This document shows, piece by piece, positions 1-5,538 of a DNA stretch of 10,933 bases. Positions within the stretch are counted from its first letter, which is position 1. Each line of letters starts with the position of its first letter. The DNA comes from an uncultured Granulicatella sp. GTDB lineage: Bacteria > Bacillota > Bacilli > Lactobacillales > Aerococcaceae. The position numbers were made by a program, and so were the translations under genes. Below the pieces are notes generated by a model. It did no database searches, was not told where the DNA came from, and saw nothing but the letters and a program-made list of their open reading frames with translations. The stretch covers positions 1 to 10,933 of the forward strand of contig CAMYBO010000032.1 of NCBI GenBank assembly GCA_947254045.1. Reading direction: 5' to 3'.

Positions 1-240
1 GGTTTATATGGTGTAGACGAAATTCTTGCTTTATCAATCGTAAATGTTTATGGTTCTATAGGATTTACAAACTATGGTTATATCGATAAAGTAAAACCAG
101 GAATTTTAGAATTATTAAATGATAAATCAAGTGGCTACTGCCACACATTCTTAGATGATATCGTAGGTGCTATTGCAGCAGCAGCAGCAAGTCGTGTAGC
201 TCACGGATATCCAGAATACCAAGAATCAGAATTAGATTAA
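1..240 (+). CDS. pgpA: Phosphatidylglycerophosphatase A family protein, 3' end only
   Basis: The first 240 bases are open in frame 1 and encode the last 79 residues of a protein whose start lies left of the window; TAA is at 238-240. Visible blocks are GLYGVDEILALSIVNVYGSIG, then TNYGYIDKVKPGIL, then CHTFLDDIVGAIAAAAASR. These match my recollection of the C-terminal half of PgpA/YutG proteins, including the Asp-rich FLDD segment. Family members dephosphorylate phosphatidylglycerophosphate to phosphatidylglycerol at the membrane; the Firmicutes YutG branch is less firmly assigned. The gene is convergent with the minus-strand pair that follows, with a strong hairpin between them. The 5' end cannot be judged. 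Family assignment is fairly sure, exact substrate less so. Confidence 0.85.
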   Translation, partial: GLYGVDEILALSIVNVYGSIGFTNYGYIDKVKPGILELLNDKSSGYCHTFLDDIVGAIAAAAASRVAHGYPEYQESELD

Positions 241-284
241 TTTAGTAATATAAATTTTTAAAAAATAAACTTTTCTAAAGTAGC

Positions 285-330
285 AAGGACGGAAGGAAAA
301 TCGATATTACGATTTTCCTTCCGTCCTTTT
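285..330. terminator. Long hairpin between convergent genes, likely bidirectional terminator
   Basis: A perfect 19-bp stem pairs 285-303 with 310-328, with a 6-base loop (ATATTA). On the plus strand it ends in TTTT, giving an intrinsic terminator for the pgpA gene. On the minus strand it follows the CpXC gene stop at 347-349, but the T run there is weak, so termination of that operon rests mainly on the stem. Confidence 0.8.
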
Positions 331-346
331 GCAACCTAAGCGAAGC

Positions 347-1051
347 CTAGTTTTCGTCTTCTTCCAGTTCTTCGAGACGCTTTTTCATAATTTTCTTAAC
401 TTCATAAGTATCCACTTCATACTGTATAGATGTACACTCTTCTGCAAATTCCTCTAAAATCGCCTCATATTCCTCTTCATCAAATTCTACTGCAAATACT
501 GGACGATCATCCTGTACACCAACGAACGATCTATCTTGATTATCTATGAATACTAAACGATCAAAGTCTTTATCAAATTCATACTGAAGTTCCATAAATG
601 CTTTCAGCAATTCAACAGCCACATCATTTAAACCCGCTTCAAAAATCACCATTTTTTCCACTGCAGCACTATAGTTAGCTTCAAAACGAATACGATACCC
701 TTGTTCATCTAATGTACGAACTTCAAGCACAAAATCCTTTTCATCTTCTGATGTAATTCCTAAACCGTGCGACACTTGCATAAGTTTAACACCATTATCA
801 TATTCATTATCACTATAATAAATACGATATTTCTTAACATGATTATCAATGATAAACTCATCTTGATTTATTAGCACCGTATGTTCTTCTCGACAATAAG
901 GACATTCAAATGCAAAAATAGATCCATCTAAAATATAAGGAATCAATTCTTGTTGCCTTGGTAATTCAACTTTTTGATATTCCCTTATATTAAAATGTCG
1001 TCTACAATGCAAACATCTTATTTCTCTATCTACAAATAATTTTTCTGTCAT
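347..1051 (-). CDS. CpXC-domain protein of unknown function
   Basis: This 234-residue soluble protein starts at the ATG at 1051-1049, with AGGTGAAG just upstream. The N-terminus carries two cysteine pairs, C13-x2-C16 (CLHC) and C50-x2-C53 (CPYC), separated by a segment with LDGSIFAFECPYC. That layout is typical of the CpXC domain (PF14353), which looks like a zinc ribbon; its function is unknown. The rest (about 70-234) is a mixed alpha/beta region without a motif I recognise, and the C-terminus is very acidic (ELEEDEN). There is no signal peptide or membrane segment. It lies 12 bases downstream of the 418-residue gene on the same strand, so the two are probably co-transcribed. Domain call is moderately sure; function is open. 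Confidence 0.75.
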   Translation of the reverse strand: MTEKLFVDREIRCLHCRRHFNIREYQKVELPRQQELIPYILDGSIFAFECPYCREEHTVLINQDEFIIDNHVKKYRIYYSDNEYDNGVKLMQVSHGLGITSEDEKDFVLEVRTLDEQGYRIRFEANYSAAVEKMVIFEAGLNDVAVELLKAFMELQYEFDKDFDRLVFIDNQDRSFVGVQDDRPVFAVEFDEEEYEAILEEFAEECTSIQYEVDTYEVKKIMKKRLEELEEDEN

Positions 1052-1063
1052 CTCTTCACCTAT

Positions 1064-2320
1064 TTACTCTATATTCATCCAAATTGTAGCATCTTCATCG
1101 TCTACATACGTTGTCCACGCTACTCCAAATGAAGCCTTCTTCGATTCTGGTGGATAGTAAACAACACCATTGGAATCCACTTCAATCTCATAGTGTTCTG
1201 GATCTACCTTTTCAGCCCACATTCCGACTGCTAACTGATTCCATTGCCACTGAGCTCCTAGTAAATCAATTCCCTCATAAGATTTAATATAGCGCATTTC
1301 CTCGAAGTCCATTGAAGTTTTTAATACAACTATTTTTCCTTCTAATTCCTCTAACTGTGCTGGTCTTAAACGATATGCCCCATTGACTAAATTTTCTTTC
1401 CATACTCTTAATTGAATAAATTCATAGTGCATTGGAATGACTTCTCCATCTGCTTCTAGCCAAAATTCCCCAATCGTTGTTTTTAAAATATGGACAGGGT
1501 TGACCGTTTTATTTTTTCTACCAAAAATCGTTTTCTCTTTTAATTCATTTTCTCTCGAATTATAAATAATCTCTTCTTTTGGAATGGATAACTGATACTC
1601 GTTCACAGCTTCTTGAGTAGAAGAAACAACATTGGTAATATATTTTAATTCTTCAATTGGAAAATCTGCTGCCTCTTCATCCCCATAAAAAACTTTTTCG
1701 ACGAAAGCTTCTACTTCTTGGAAATATTCTCCCACAGGAACCGTTACATAATCCCTCACTTGTACTTCTAGATTTTTATGGCATAAATACACATATTGTT
1801 TTCGACTACCTTCGAAACTTACTCTACAATATTTATATTCTCCATCTTGATGACTCGGCTCAACTTCTTCCACTGGAGGAACACTATATTCACGACAAGA
1901 TTCTAAGAAAGCTAACAATTTAAAAATTTCTTCTTCAAATAAACTAATCTCATAATATTCTGTTAAATATCTGCCACCTTTAATAAAAGGACGTAATCGA
2001 ATGCCTAATAAGCAAACATCTGATTCATATTCTTTAGGAGAAAAATATAAAGCGATATCCTCTTCTTCAAATGATAAATGCCAAGGTTCTGTTCCTTCAT
2101 TTTCTTTCATTTTTCTTAACGATTCAATCCATTGATCCACTTCTCTTACACGGAGAAATTCTCCATTAACTTTTAAAGATACAAAAGCATTTTCAATCGA
2201 ACATTTCCCATTTACCCATTGATTAGGAGTAGCTTCTTTTCCAATCGTACTTCCATCAAACTCAAATGACAATGTTGTCCCTAGAAATAATTTTTCTTTA
2301 AACCGAACTTTATTTCTCAT
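1064..2320 (-). CDS. Uncharacterised multidomain protein, partner of the CpXC protein
   Basis: I place the start at the ATG 2320-2318, giving 418 residues (MRNKVRF...), because a strong GGGAGG (2326-2331) sits 6 bases before it. The frame also has an ATG at 2356, but that start would put the ribosome site inside the coding region. Residues about 13-140 (WVNGKCSIENAFVSLK, then EPWHLSFEEEDIALYF, then YEISLFEEEIFKLLAFLE) resemble in layout the WapI-type immunity fold; this is a weak resemblance from memory. Residues about 165-230 (YVYLCHKNLEVQVRDYVTVP, then FPIEELKYI) resemble a small beta domain found in many Firmicutes hypothetical proteins with a 'VGD-VVPVG...PIEKTKHI' pattern. The C-terminal 170 residues are rich in Trp and acidic residues and unrecognised. 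No signal or membrane segment is visible. It is the first gene of a two-gene operon, divergent from the SOS-type repressor. Confidence 0.7.
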   Translation of the reverse strand: MRNKVRFKEKLFLGTTLSFEFDGSTIGKEATPNQWVNGKCSIENAFVSLKVNGEFLRVREVDQWIESLRKMKENEGTEPWHLSFEEEDIALYFSPKEYESDVCLLGIRLRPFIKGGRYLTEYYEISLFEEEIFKLLAFLESCREYSVPPVEEVEPSHQDGEYKYCRVSFEGSRKQYVYLCHKNLEVQVRDYVTVPVGEYFQEVEAFVEKVFYGDEEAADFPIEELKYITNVVSSTQEAVNEYQLSIPKEEIIYNSRENELKEKTIFGRKNKTVNPVHILKTTIGEFWLEADGEVIPMHYEFIQLRVWKENLVNGAYRLRPAQLEELEGKIVVLKTSMDFEEMRYIKSYEGIDLLGAQWQWNQLAVGMWAEKVDPEHYEIEVDSNGVVYYPPESKKASFGVAWTTYVDDEDATIWMNIE

Positions 2321-2346
2321 ATAATTCCTCCCTGTTCTTCTCTTGT

Positions 2347-2355
2347 ATCTTATCA
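2347..2355 (-). promoter_or_regulatory. Possible extended -10 for the CpXC operon
   Basis: On the minus strand the bases TGATAAGAT fit an extended -10 (TGn-TAAGAT) upstream of the GGGAGG site. No good -35 lies at 17 bases, so this is tentative. Confidence 0.25.
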
Positions 2356-2383
2356 TTTTTCAATTTTATTCGCTATTAATATA

Positions 2384-2397
2384 GGCAAGATATTGCC
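2384..2397. promoter_or_regulatory. Palindrome GGCAA-N4-TTGCC, candidate operator
   Basis: A perfect inverted repeat with 5-base arms and a GATA spacer lies in the divergent control region. Its right arm contains most of the candidate -35 (TTGCCA, 2393-2398) of the repressor gene, so a bound protein would block that promoter. Which protein binds it is an inference; the neighbouring repressor is the natural candidate. Confidence 0.45.
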
Positions 2398-2421
2398 ATT
2401 CCACATTTCCTATGATAAACT
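2393..2421 (+). promoter_or_regulatory. Candidate promoter of the repressor-polymerase operon
   Basis: TTGCCA (2393-2398) is followed after 17 bases by TAAACT (2416-2421), giving a plausible though imperfect sigma-A promoter. TATGAT at 2411-2416 is a closer -10 match but has no partner -35 at the right distance. Transcription would start near 2428, inside the second palindrome. Confidence 0.4.
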
Positions 2422-2445
2422 GTTGTTAAGTTATAAATTAACAAC
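2422..2445. promoter_or_regulatory. Palindrome GTTGTTAA-N8-TTAACAAC, candidate operator
   Basis: Two perfect 8-base inverted arms (2422-2429 and 2438-2445) flank an 8-base spacer. The site covers the expected transcription start and abuts the ribosome binding site of the repressor gene (GGAGGTG, 2446-2452). This is the usual position for an operator through which an XRE/LexA-like repressor represses its own operon. Binding itself is inferred. Confidence 0.55.
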
Positions 2446-2456
2446 GGAGGTGTATC

Positions 2457-3140
2457 ATGTTTTCAGCCAATCGCCTAAAAGAAATCCGCACGCAACAAGG
2501 ATATTCTCAATCTTTTATCGCCAAACAACTAGAAATTAGTCGAGTAGCTTACCATCATTGGGAAAATGGAAAAACCATTCCAAATCAAAAAAATTTAATC
2601 GCACTAGCAGAAATTTTCAATGTAGAAGCTAGTTATTTTGAATCGGAATATACCATTGTGACGAATTATTTACAACTACATTCGAACAATCAAAGAAAGG
2701 CAGAACACTATGTCGAACAATTACTTCATCAGCAACAAAGCCAAAAAACGCTCTATCCGATTACCGTATTAGCAGAGGTAAAACTTTCTGCCGGATTAGG
2801 AAAAGGAATTTTTGATGAATATGAAACAGAAATTGTCTACTCTCCAACAGAGCAACGAGGGTATGATATTGCTGCATGGATTCAAGGAGATTCGATGAAT
2901 CCCACTTATCAAAATGATGAAGTCGCTCTTATTCAAGCTAATGGATTTGATTATGATGGAGCAGTCTATGCGCTAACATGGAACGAGGCCGTTTATATTA
3001 AGAAATTATATCGAGACGAACAAGGCTTTAGAATGGTTTCTTTAAATCCGAATTACCCAGAACAATTCATTCCTTATGAAGACAATCCACAAGTAGTTGG
3101 ACTAGTTGTGAATCACTTTATGCCAGTATCTGCTTCCTAG
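2457..3140 (+). CDS. XRE-S24 self-cleaving repressor (LexA/HdiR-like)
   Basis: This 227-residue protein has an N-terminal helix-turn-helix of the Cro/CI (XRE) type (about 5-60: RLKEIRTQQGYSQSFIAKQL, then WENGKTIPNQKNLIALAEIF). The C-terminal part is a S24 peptidase domain (about 100-225). Cleavage dyad residues are visible: the Ser146 nucleophile in QGDSMNP and a Lys in YIKKLYR (182 or 183). The expected Ala-Gly cleavage bond is A112-G113 (LSAGLG). Proteins of this layout, such as Lactococcus HdiR, repress an SOS-type polymerase and are inactivated by RecA-stimulated self-cleavage after DNA damage. The start is supported by GGAGGTG 5 bases upstream. A polymerase gene follows 9 bases after the stop, and two palindromes lie just upstream. 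Family call is firm; regulation is inferred from context. Confidence 0.9.
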   Translation: MFSANRLKEIRTQQGYSQSFIAKQLEISRVAYHHWENGKTIPNQKNLIALAEIFNVEASYFESEYTIVTNYLQLHSNNQRKAEHYVEQLLHQQQSQKTLYPITVLAEVKLSAGLGKGIFDEYETEIVYSPTEQRGYDIAAWIQGDSMNPTYQNDEVALIQANGFDYDGAVYALTWNEAVYIKKLYRDEQGFRMVSLNPNYPEQFIPYEDNPQVVGLVVNHFMPVSAS

Positions 3141-3149
3141 AGGTTTAAA

Positions 3150-4565
3150 ATGACCGTTATTGATTATGCAAGAGAACCGCATAGTGATATTGCCTTTATT
3201 GATATGAAATCATTCTATGCTAGTGTAGAATGTGTAGACCGTGGATTAAATCCATTAACGACTTGCCTTTGTGTCATGAGTCGTGCAGATAATTCTAACG
3301 GACTCATTCTTGCTTCTTCTCCTATTTTTAAGAAAATTTTTGGAAAAGCAAATGTCAGTCGCTCTTATGATTTACCGTTTCATATTCAAACAAGAAAATT
3401 CAATCTAGCTGCGGCAAAAAGACAAGGATTACCCATCAATCGAAATTTTATACGTTATGTAGAAAACTGGGCACAAAAAACATTGATTGTGCCTCCGAGA
3501 ATGGATCGATACATTGAAAAAAATATGGACATTCAAAAGATTTTTCAAAAATTTGCTGCACCGACAGATATTCTTCCTTATTCCATTGATGAAGCGTTTA
3601 TTGATTTAACTTCTTCCTTAAATTATTTTATCTCGCATCATCAATTCACTAAAAAGGAAAAATTAGATGTCCTTTCCTCCAAAATCCAACAAGAAATATG
3701 GAGAACAACAGGAATCATCTCAACTGTTGGGATGAGCAATGCAAATCCCCTGCTCGCTAAACTTGCTCTAGATAATGAAGCTAAAAAAACTAAAACAATG
3801 CGAGCCAATTGGTCCTATGAAGATGTGGAAACAAAGGTATGGAATATTCCTTCCTTAACCGATTTCTGGGGAATTGGCAGTAGAACAGAAAAAAGATTAC
3901 ATAAACTAGGGATTCATAGTATTAAAGAATTAGCTGAGAGTAATCCAGATAATTTACAAAAAGAATTTGGCATCATAGGAGTCCAGCTTTGGTTTCATGC
4001 CAATGGGGTTGACGAAAGTAATATCCATCAGCCGTATAAAGTACAGTCAAAAGGAATTGGTAATTCGCAGATTTTACCACGAGATTATATTCATCAAGAA
4101 GATGTAGAAGTTGTCTTATCAGAAATGGCGGAACAAGTATCCATTCGCTTAAGAAGACGACATAAAAAAACAAAACTCATTTCTATTCATATCGGCTTTT
4201 CAAAATATGAAATGAAATCCTCGCTTCATTGCCAAGAAGCCATTGAACCAAGTAATCAAACAGTCATCTTAACAAAGGCTGTCTTACAATTATTTCGTAA
4301 AAAATATCATAGCGGTGCTGTCCGCCAAATTGGAGTACGCTATAGTGACTTAGTAGATGATAAATATTCCATCATTTCATTATTCGATGATCCCATCCTC
4401 ATGGAAAAAGAAGAAAAATTACAACAAGCCATTGATGGCATTCGAGATGAATTTGGATTTTTATCGATTCAAAAAGGAACTTCCCTATTAGAAAGTTCGA
4501 GAAATATTGCTCGTAGCAAACTCATTGGAGGACATTCTGCTGGAGGATTGGAGGGATTAAAATGA
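3150..4565 (+). CDS. uvrX: Y-family DNA polymerase, UvrX/UmuC type
   Basis: This 471-residue protein is a full-length error-prone lesion-bypass polymerase of the ImpB/MucB/SamB family. Palm motifs are FIDMKSFYASVE (catalytic Asp18) and YSIDEAFIDL (Asp147-Glu148). A helix-hairpin-helix follows in the thumb (WGIGSRTEKRLHKLGI, about 240-255), then a little-finger domain (about 310-405). SIISLFDD (407-414) resembles the beta-clamp binding motif of these enzymes (QLSLF-like). The C-terminal RSKLIGGHSAGG is, as I recall it, typical of Firmicutes UvrX proteins. AGAGG, overlapping the stop of the repressor gene, serves as ribosome site, so the gene is coupled to its repressor. The stop overlaps the next ATG by 4 bases (ATGA). 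It should let replication pass damaged bases during an SOS-type response. The symbol follows the Bacillus family name; umuC is also used. Confidence 0.92.
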   Translation: MTVIDYAREPHSDIAFIDMKSFYASVECVDRGLNPLTTCLCVMSRADNSNGLILASSPIFKKIFGKANVSRSYDLPFHIQTRKFNLAAAKRQGLPINRNFIRYVENWAQKTLIVPPRMDRYIEKNMDIQKIFQKFAAPTDILPYSIDEAFIDLTSSLNYFISHHQFTKKEKLDVLSSKIQQEIWRTTGIISTVGMSNANPLLAKLALDNEAKKTKTMRANWSYEDVETKVWNIPSLTDFWGIGSRTEKRLHKLGIHSIKELAESNPDNLQKEFGIIGVQLWFHANGVDESNIHQPYKVQSKGIGNSQILPRDYIHQEDVEVVLSEMAEQVSIRLRRRHKKTKLISIHIGFSKYEMKSSLHCQEAIEPSNQTVILTKAVLQLFRKKYHSGAVRQIGVRYSDLVDDKYSIISLFDDPILMEKEEKLQQAIDGIRDEFGFLSIQKGTSLLESSRNIARSKLIGGHSAGGLEGLK

Positions 4566-4942
4566 TTGATCGTTCTTATTTACCCTTTCGTTCTGCTCGC
4601 TTATATCAAGATCGAAAAATGGCAAAGTGGATGGGATTTTTCCTTTCTGAACATACAAGTGCATTAGAAGATGATGCAATCCCTATCCCTACTCATTCAC
4701 AACTCAATTTAGAAGAAAAATATTTATTATTAGGGCAACTGCATTTATATTCTTTAAAGGCTCATATTTCTATTCTTGAAAAAAAGCAACTATTACACTA
4801 TACAGGTACATTAGAAAACCTCACTGCTACGGAATGTTTATTAAAACTCAGTAATGGCTATCAAAGAATTTTTATTGAGAACATCGTCTCTATTCAACAA
4901 GTAGAGGAGGAACAGTATGAATCAGCAAGATTATTATCGTAA
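4562..4942 (+). CDS. YolD-like protein
   Basis: This is a 126-residue soluble protein whose ATG overlaps the polymerase stop (ATGA, 4562-4565), with GGAGGG at 4550-4555 as ribosome site. The N-terminal DRSYLPFRSARLYQDRKMAK and MGFFLSEHTSAL, plus a C-terminal beta region (about 65-112, ending FIENIVSIQQVE), match the YolD-like family as I know it (PF08863). That family is regularly found beside UvrX/DinB-type polymerases in Firmicutes and phages. Its biochemical role is not settled; a role assisting or controlling the polymerase is inferred from neighbourhood. No catalytic motif or membrane segment is visible. Translational coupling suggests fixed stoichiometry with the polymerase. Confidence 0.7.
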   Translation: MIDRSYLPFRSARLYQDRKMAKWMGFFLSEHTSALEDDAIPIPTHSQLNLEEKYLLLGQLHLYSLKAHISILEKKQLLHYTGTLENLTATECLLKLSNGYQRIFIENIVSIQQVEEEQYESARLLS

Positions 4943-5261
4943 TGAACTGCAAATGAATTATTTTAGTGAAGAGTACCGTCGTTTTGAAGAAGATTTTTAT
5001 CGCTATTCTTCTCTGACGATTCCTCTAACTTTTTTAATCGATGATGTATTATTATCGATGGCAAAATCGAATCGTCCTTATTTTAAGCTGAATGGGAAAA
5101 ATTCATTGGATCATCAGGATCATTATTTTCTCTTTACGATTGAAGAAGAAGCGACTCAACCATCGATTCGACTCTATCGCTACTGTTGCGTTGCGCATTC
5201 ACTAGAACAATTAAAGACACAGTATCTCTCACAACAAAAAAAACAGCTCTCTCCTAATTAG
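4917..5261 (+). CDS. Small unknown protein, last gene of the polymerase operon
   Basis: This 114-residue protein overlaps the preceding gene by 26 bases in another frame and has its own strong site GAGGAGG (4904-4910), 6 bases before ATG. I do not recognise a family with confidence. It is rich in Tyr, Gln and acidic residues (for example YFSEEYRRFEEDFYRYSSL), with a possible amphipathic N-terminal helix, a central IPLTFLIDDVLLSMA segment and a beta-like C-terminal half. No signal peptide or clear membrane helix is seen. Co-transcription with the polymerase points to a DNA-damage-related accessory role, but this is guilt by association only. The TAG stop lies inside the stem of the operon terminator. 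Confidence 0.65.
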   Translation: MNQQDYYRNELQMNYFSEEYRRFEEDFYRYSSLTIPLTFLIDDVLLSMAKSNRPYFKLNGKNSLDHQDHYFLFTIEEEATQPSIRLYRYCCVAHSLEQLKTQYLSQQKKQLSPN

Positions 5262-5276
5262 GAAAGAGCTGTTTTT
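5241..5276 (+). terminator. Intrinsic terminator of the polymerase operon
   Basis: AAACAGCTCT (5241-5250) pairs with AGAGCTGTTT (5265-5274). An inner CC/GG pairing extends the stem after a one-base mismatch, and the hairpin is followed by a short T run. It begins inside the last codons of the 114-residue gene, so the stop codon is part of the loop region. Confidence 0.8.
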
Positions 5277-5290
5277 ATTATAGAAGAACC

Positions 5291-5342
5291 GTAGTAGCAC
5301 TAGGCATGAAACCGTAGGTTTGCTACTATATCAGGAAGTCAT
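5291..5342. repeat. Short copy of a palindromic repeat element
   Basis: The left end GTAGTAGCACTAG matches the left inner end of the larger copy over 12 bases (5292-5303 against 5396-5407). The right end, 22 bases at 5321-5342, matches 5507-5528 with one mismatch. The core is only a small hairpin (AAACC-GTA-GGTTT, 5309-5321). The outer left arm (ATGACTTCC) is missing. It looks like an internally deleted and left-truncated version of the larger copy. Confidence 0.75.
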
Positions 5343-5383
5343 CCCATCATTTATCCGTTTCTTCCACATATGATCGAAACAAA

Positions 5384-5530
5384 AAATGACTTCCATAGTA
5401 GCACTAGTGATAGAATCTGAGATGTCAGATTCTATCACCGGAAAAATCGAGACCAAGGCTCGATTTTTAGCCATGAGATTCGCGAAAGCGAAGCTGCTGG
5501 CGTCCTTGCTACTATACCAGGAAGTCATTT
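5384..5530. repeat. 147-bp palindromic element with terminal inverted repeats
   Basis: Bases 5384-5403 (AAATGACTTCCATAGTAGCA) are the inverted complement of 5507-5530, except for four extra bases (ACCA) in the right arm. Inside lie three hairpins. The first is a perfect 14-bp stem (5407-5420 with 5425-5438). The second is a 10-bp stem AAAAATCGAG/CTCGATTTTT (5442-5451 with 5459-5468), which has an A run on one side and a T run on the other and so can terminate transcription both ways. The third is TTCGC-GAAA-GCGAA (5479-5492) with a GNRA tetraloop, enclosed by GCCA/TGGC. No transposase is encoded and no clear target duplication is seen. It resembles a MITE-like or BOX/RUP-like interspersed repeat between convergent genes. 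Confidence 0.75.
5442..5470. terminator. Bidirectional terminator-like hairpin inside the repeat element
   Basis: A 10-bp stem with flanking A5 and T5 runs reads as an intrinsic terminator from either strand. It lies 69 bases past the ileS stop on the minus strand and also downstream of the polymerase operon, so the repeat may supply the end of the ileS transcript. Confidence 0.5.
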
Positions 5531-5538
5531 ATAAATTA

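Noticed and set aside
1657..1923. 88-codon plus-strand frame
   Set aside because: It lies wholly inside the well-supported minus-strand 418-residue gene and lacks a ribosome site.
2321..2356. Earlier ATG at 2356 for the 418-residue gene
   Set aside because: It has only a weak upstream site, while GGGAGG lies 6 bases before the ATG at 2320.
2432..2437. TATAAA as -10 of the repressor promoter
   Set aside because: It would place the transcript start at or in the ribosome site and has no matching -35; it is better seen as the spacer of the palindrome.
3973..4173. 66-codon minus-strand frame
   Set aside because: It lies opposite the polymerase little-finger coding region; a shadow of a real gene.
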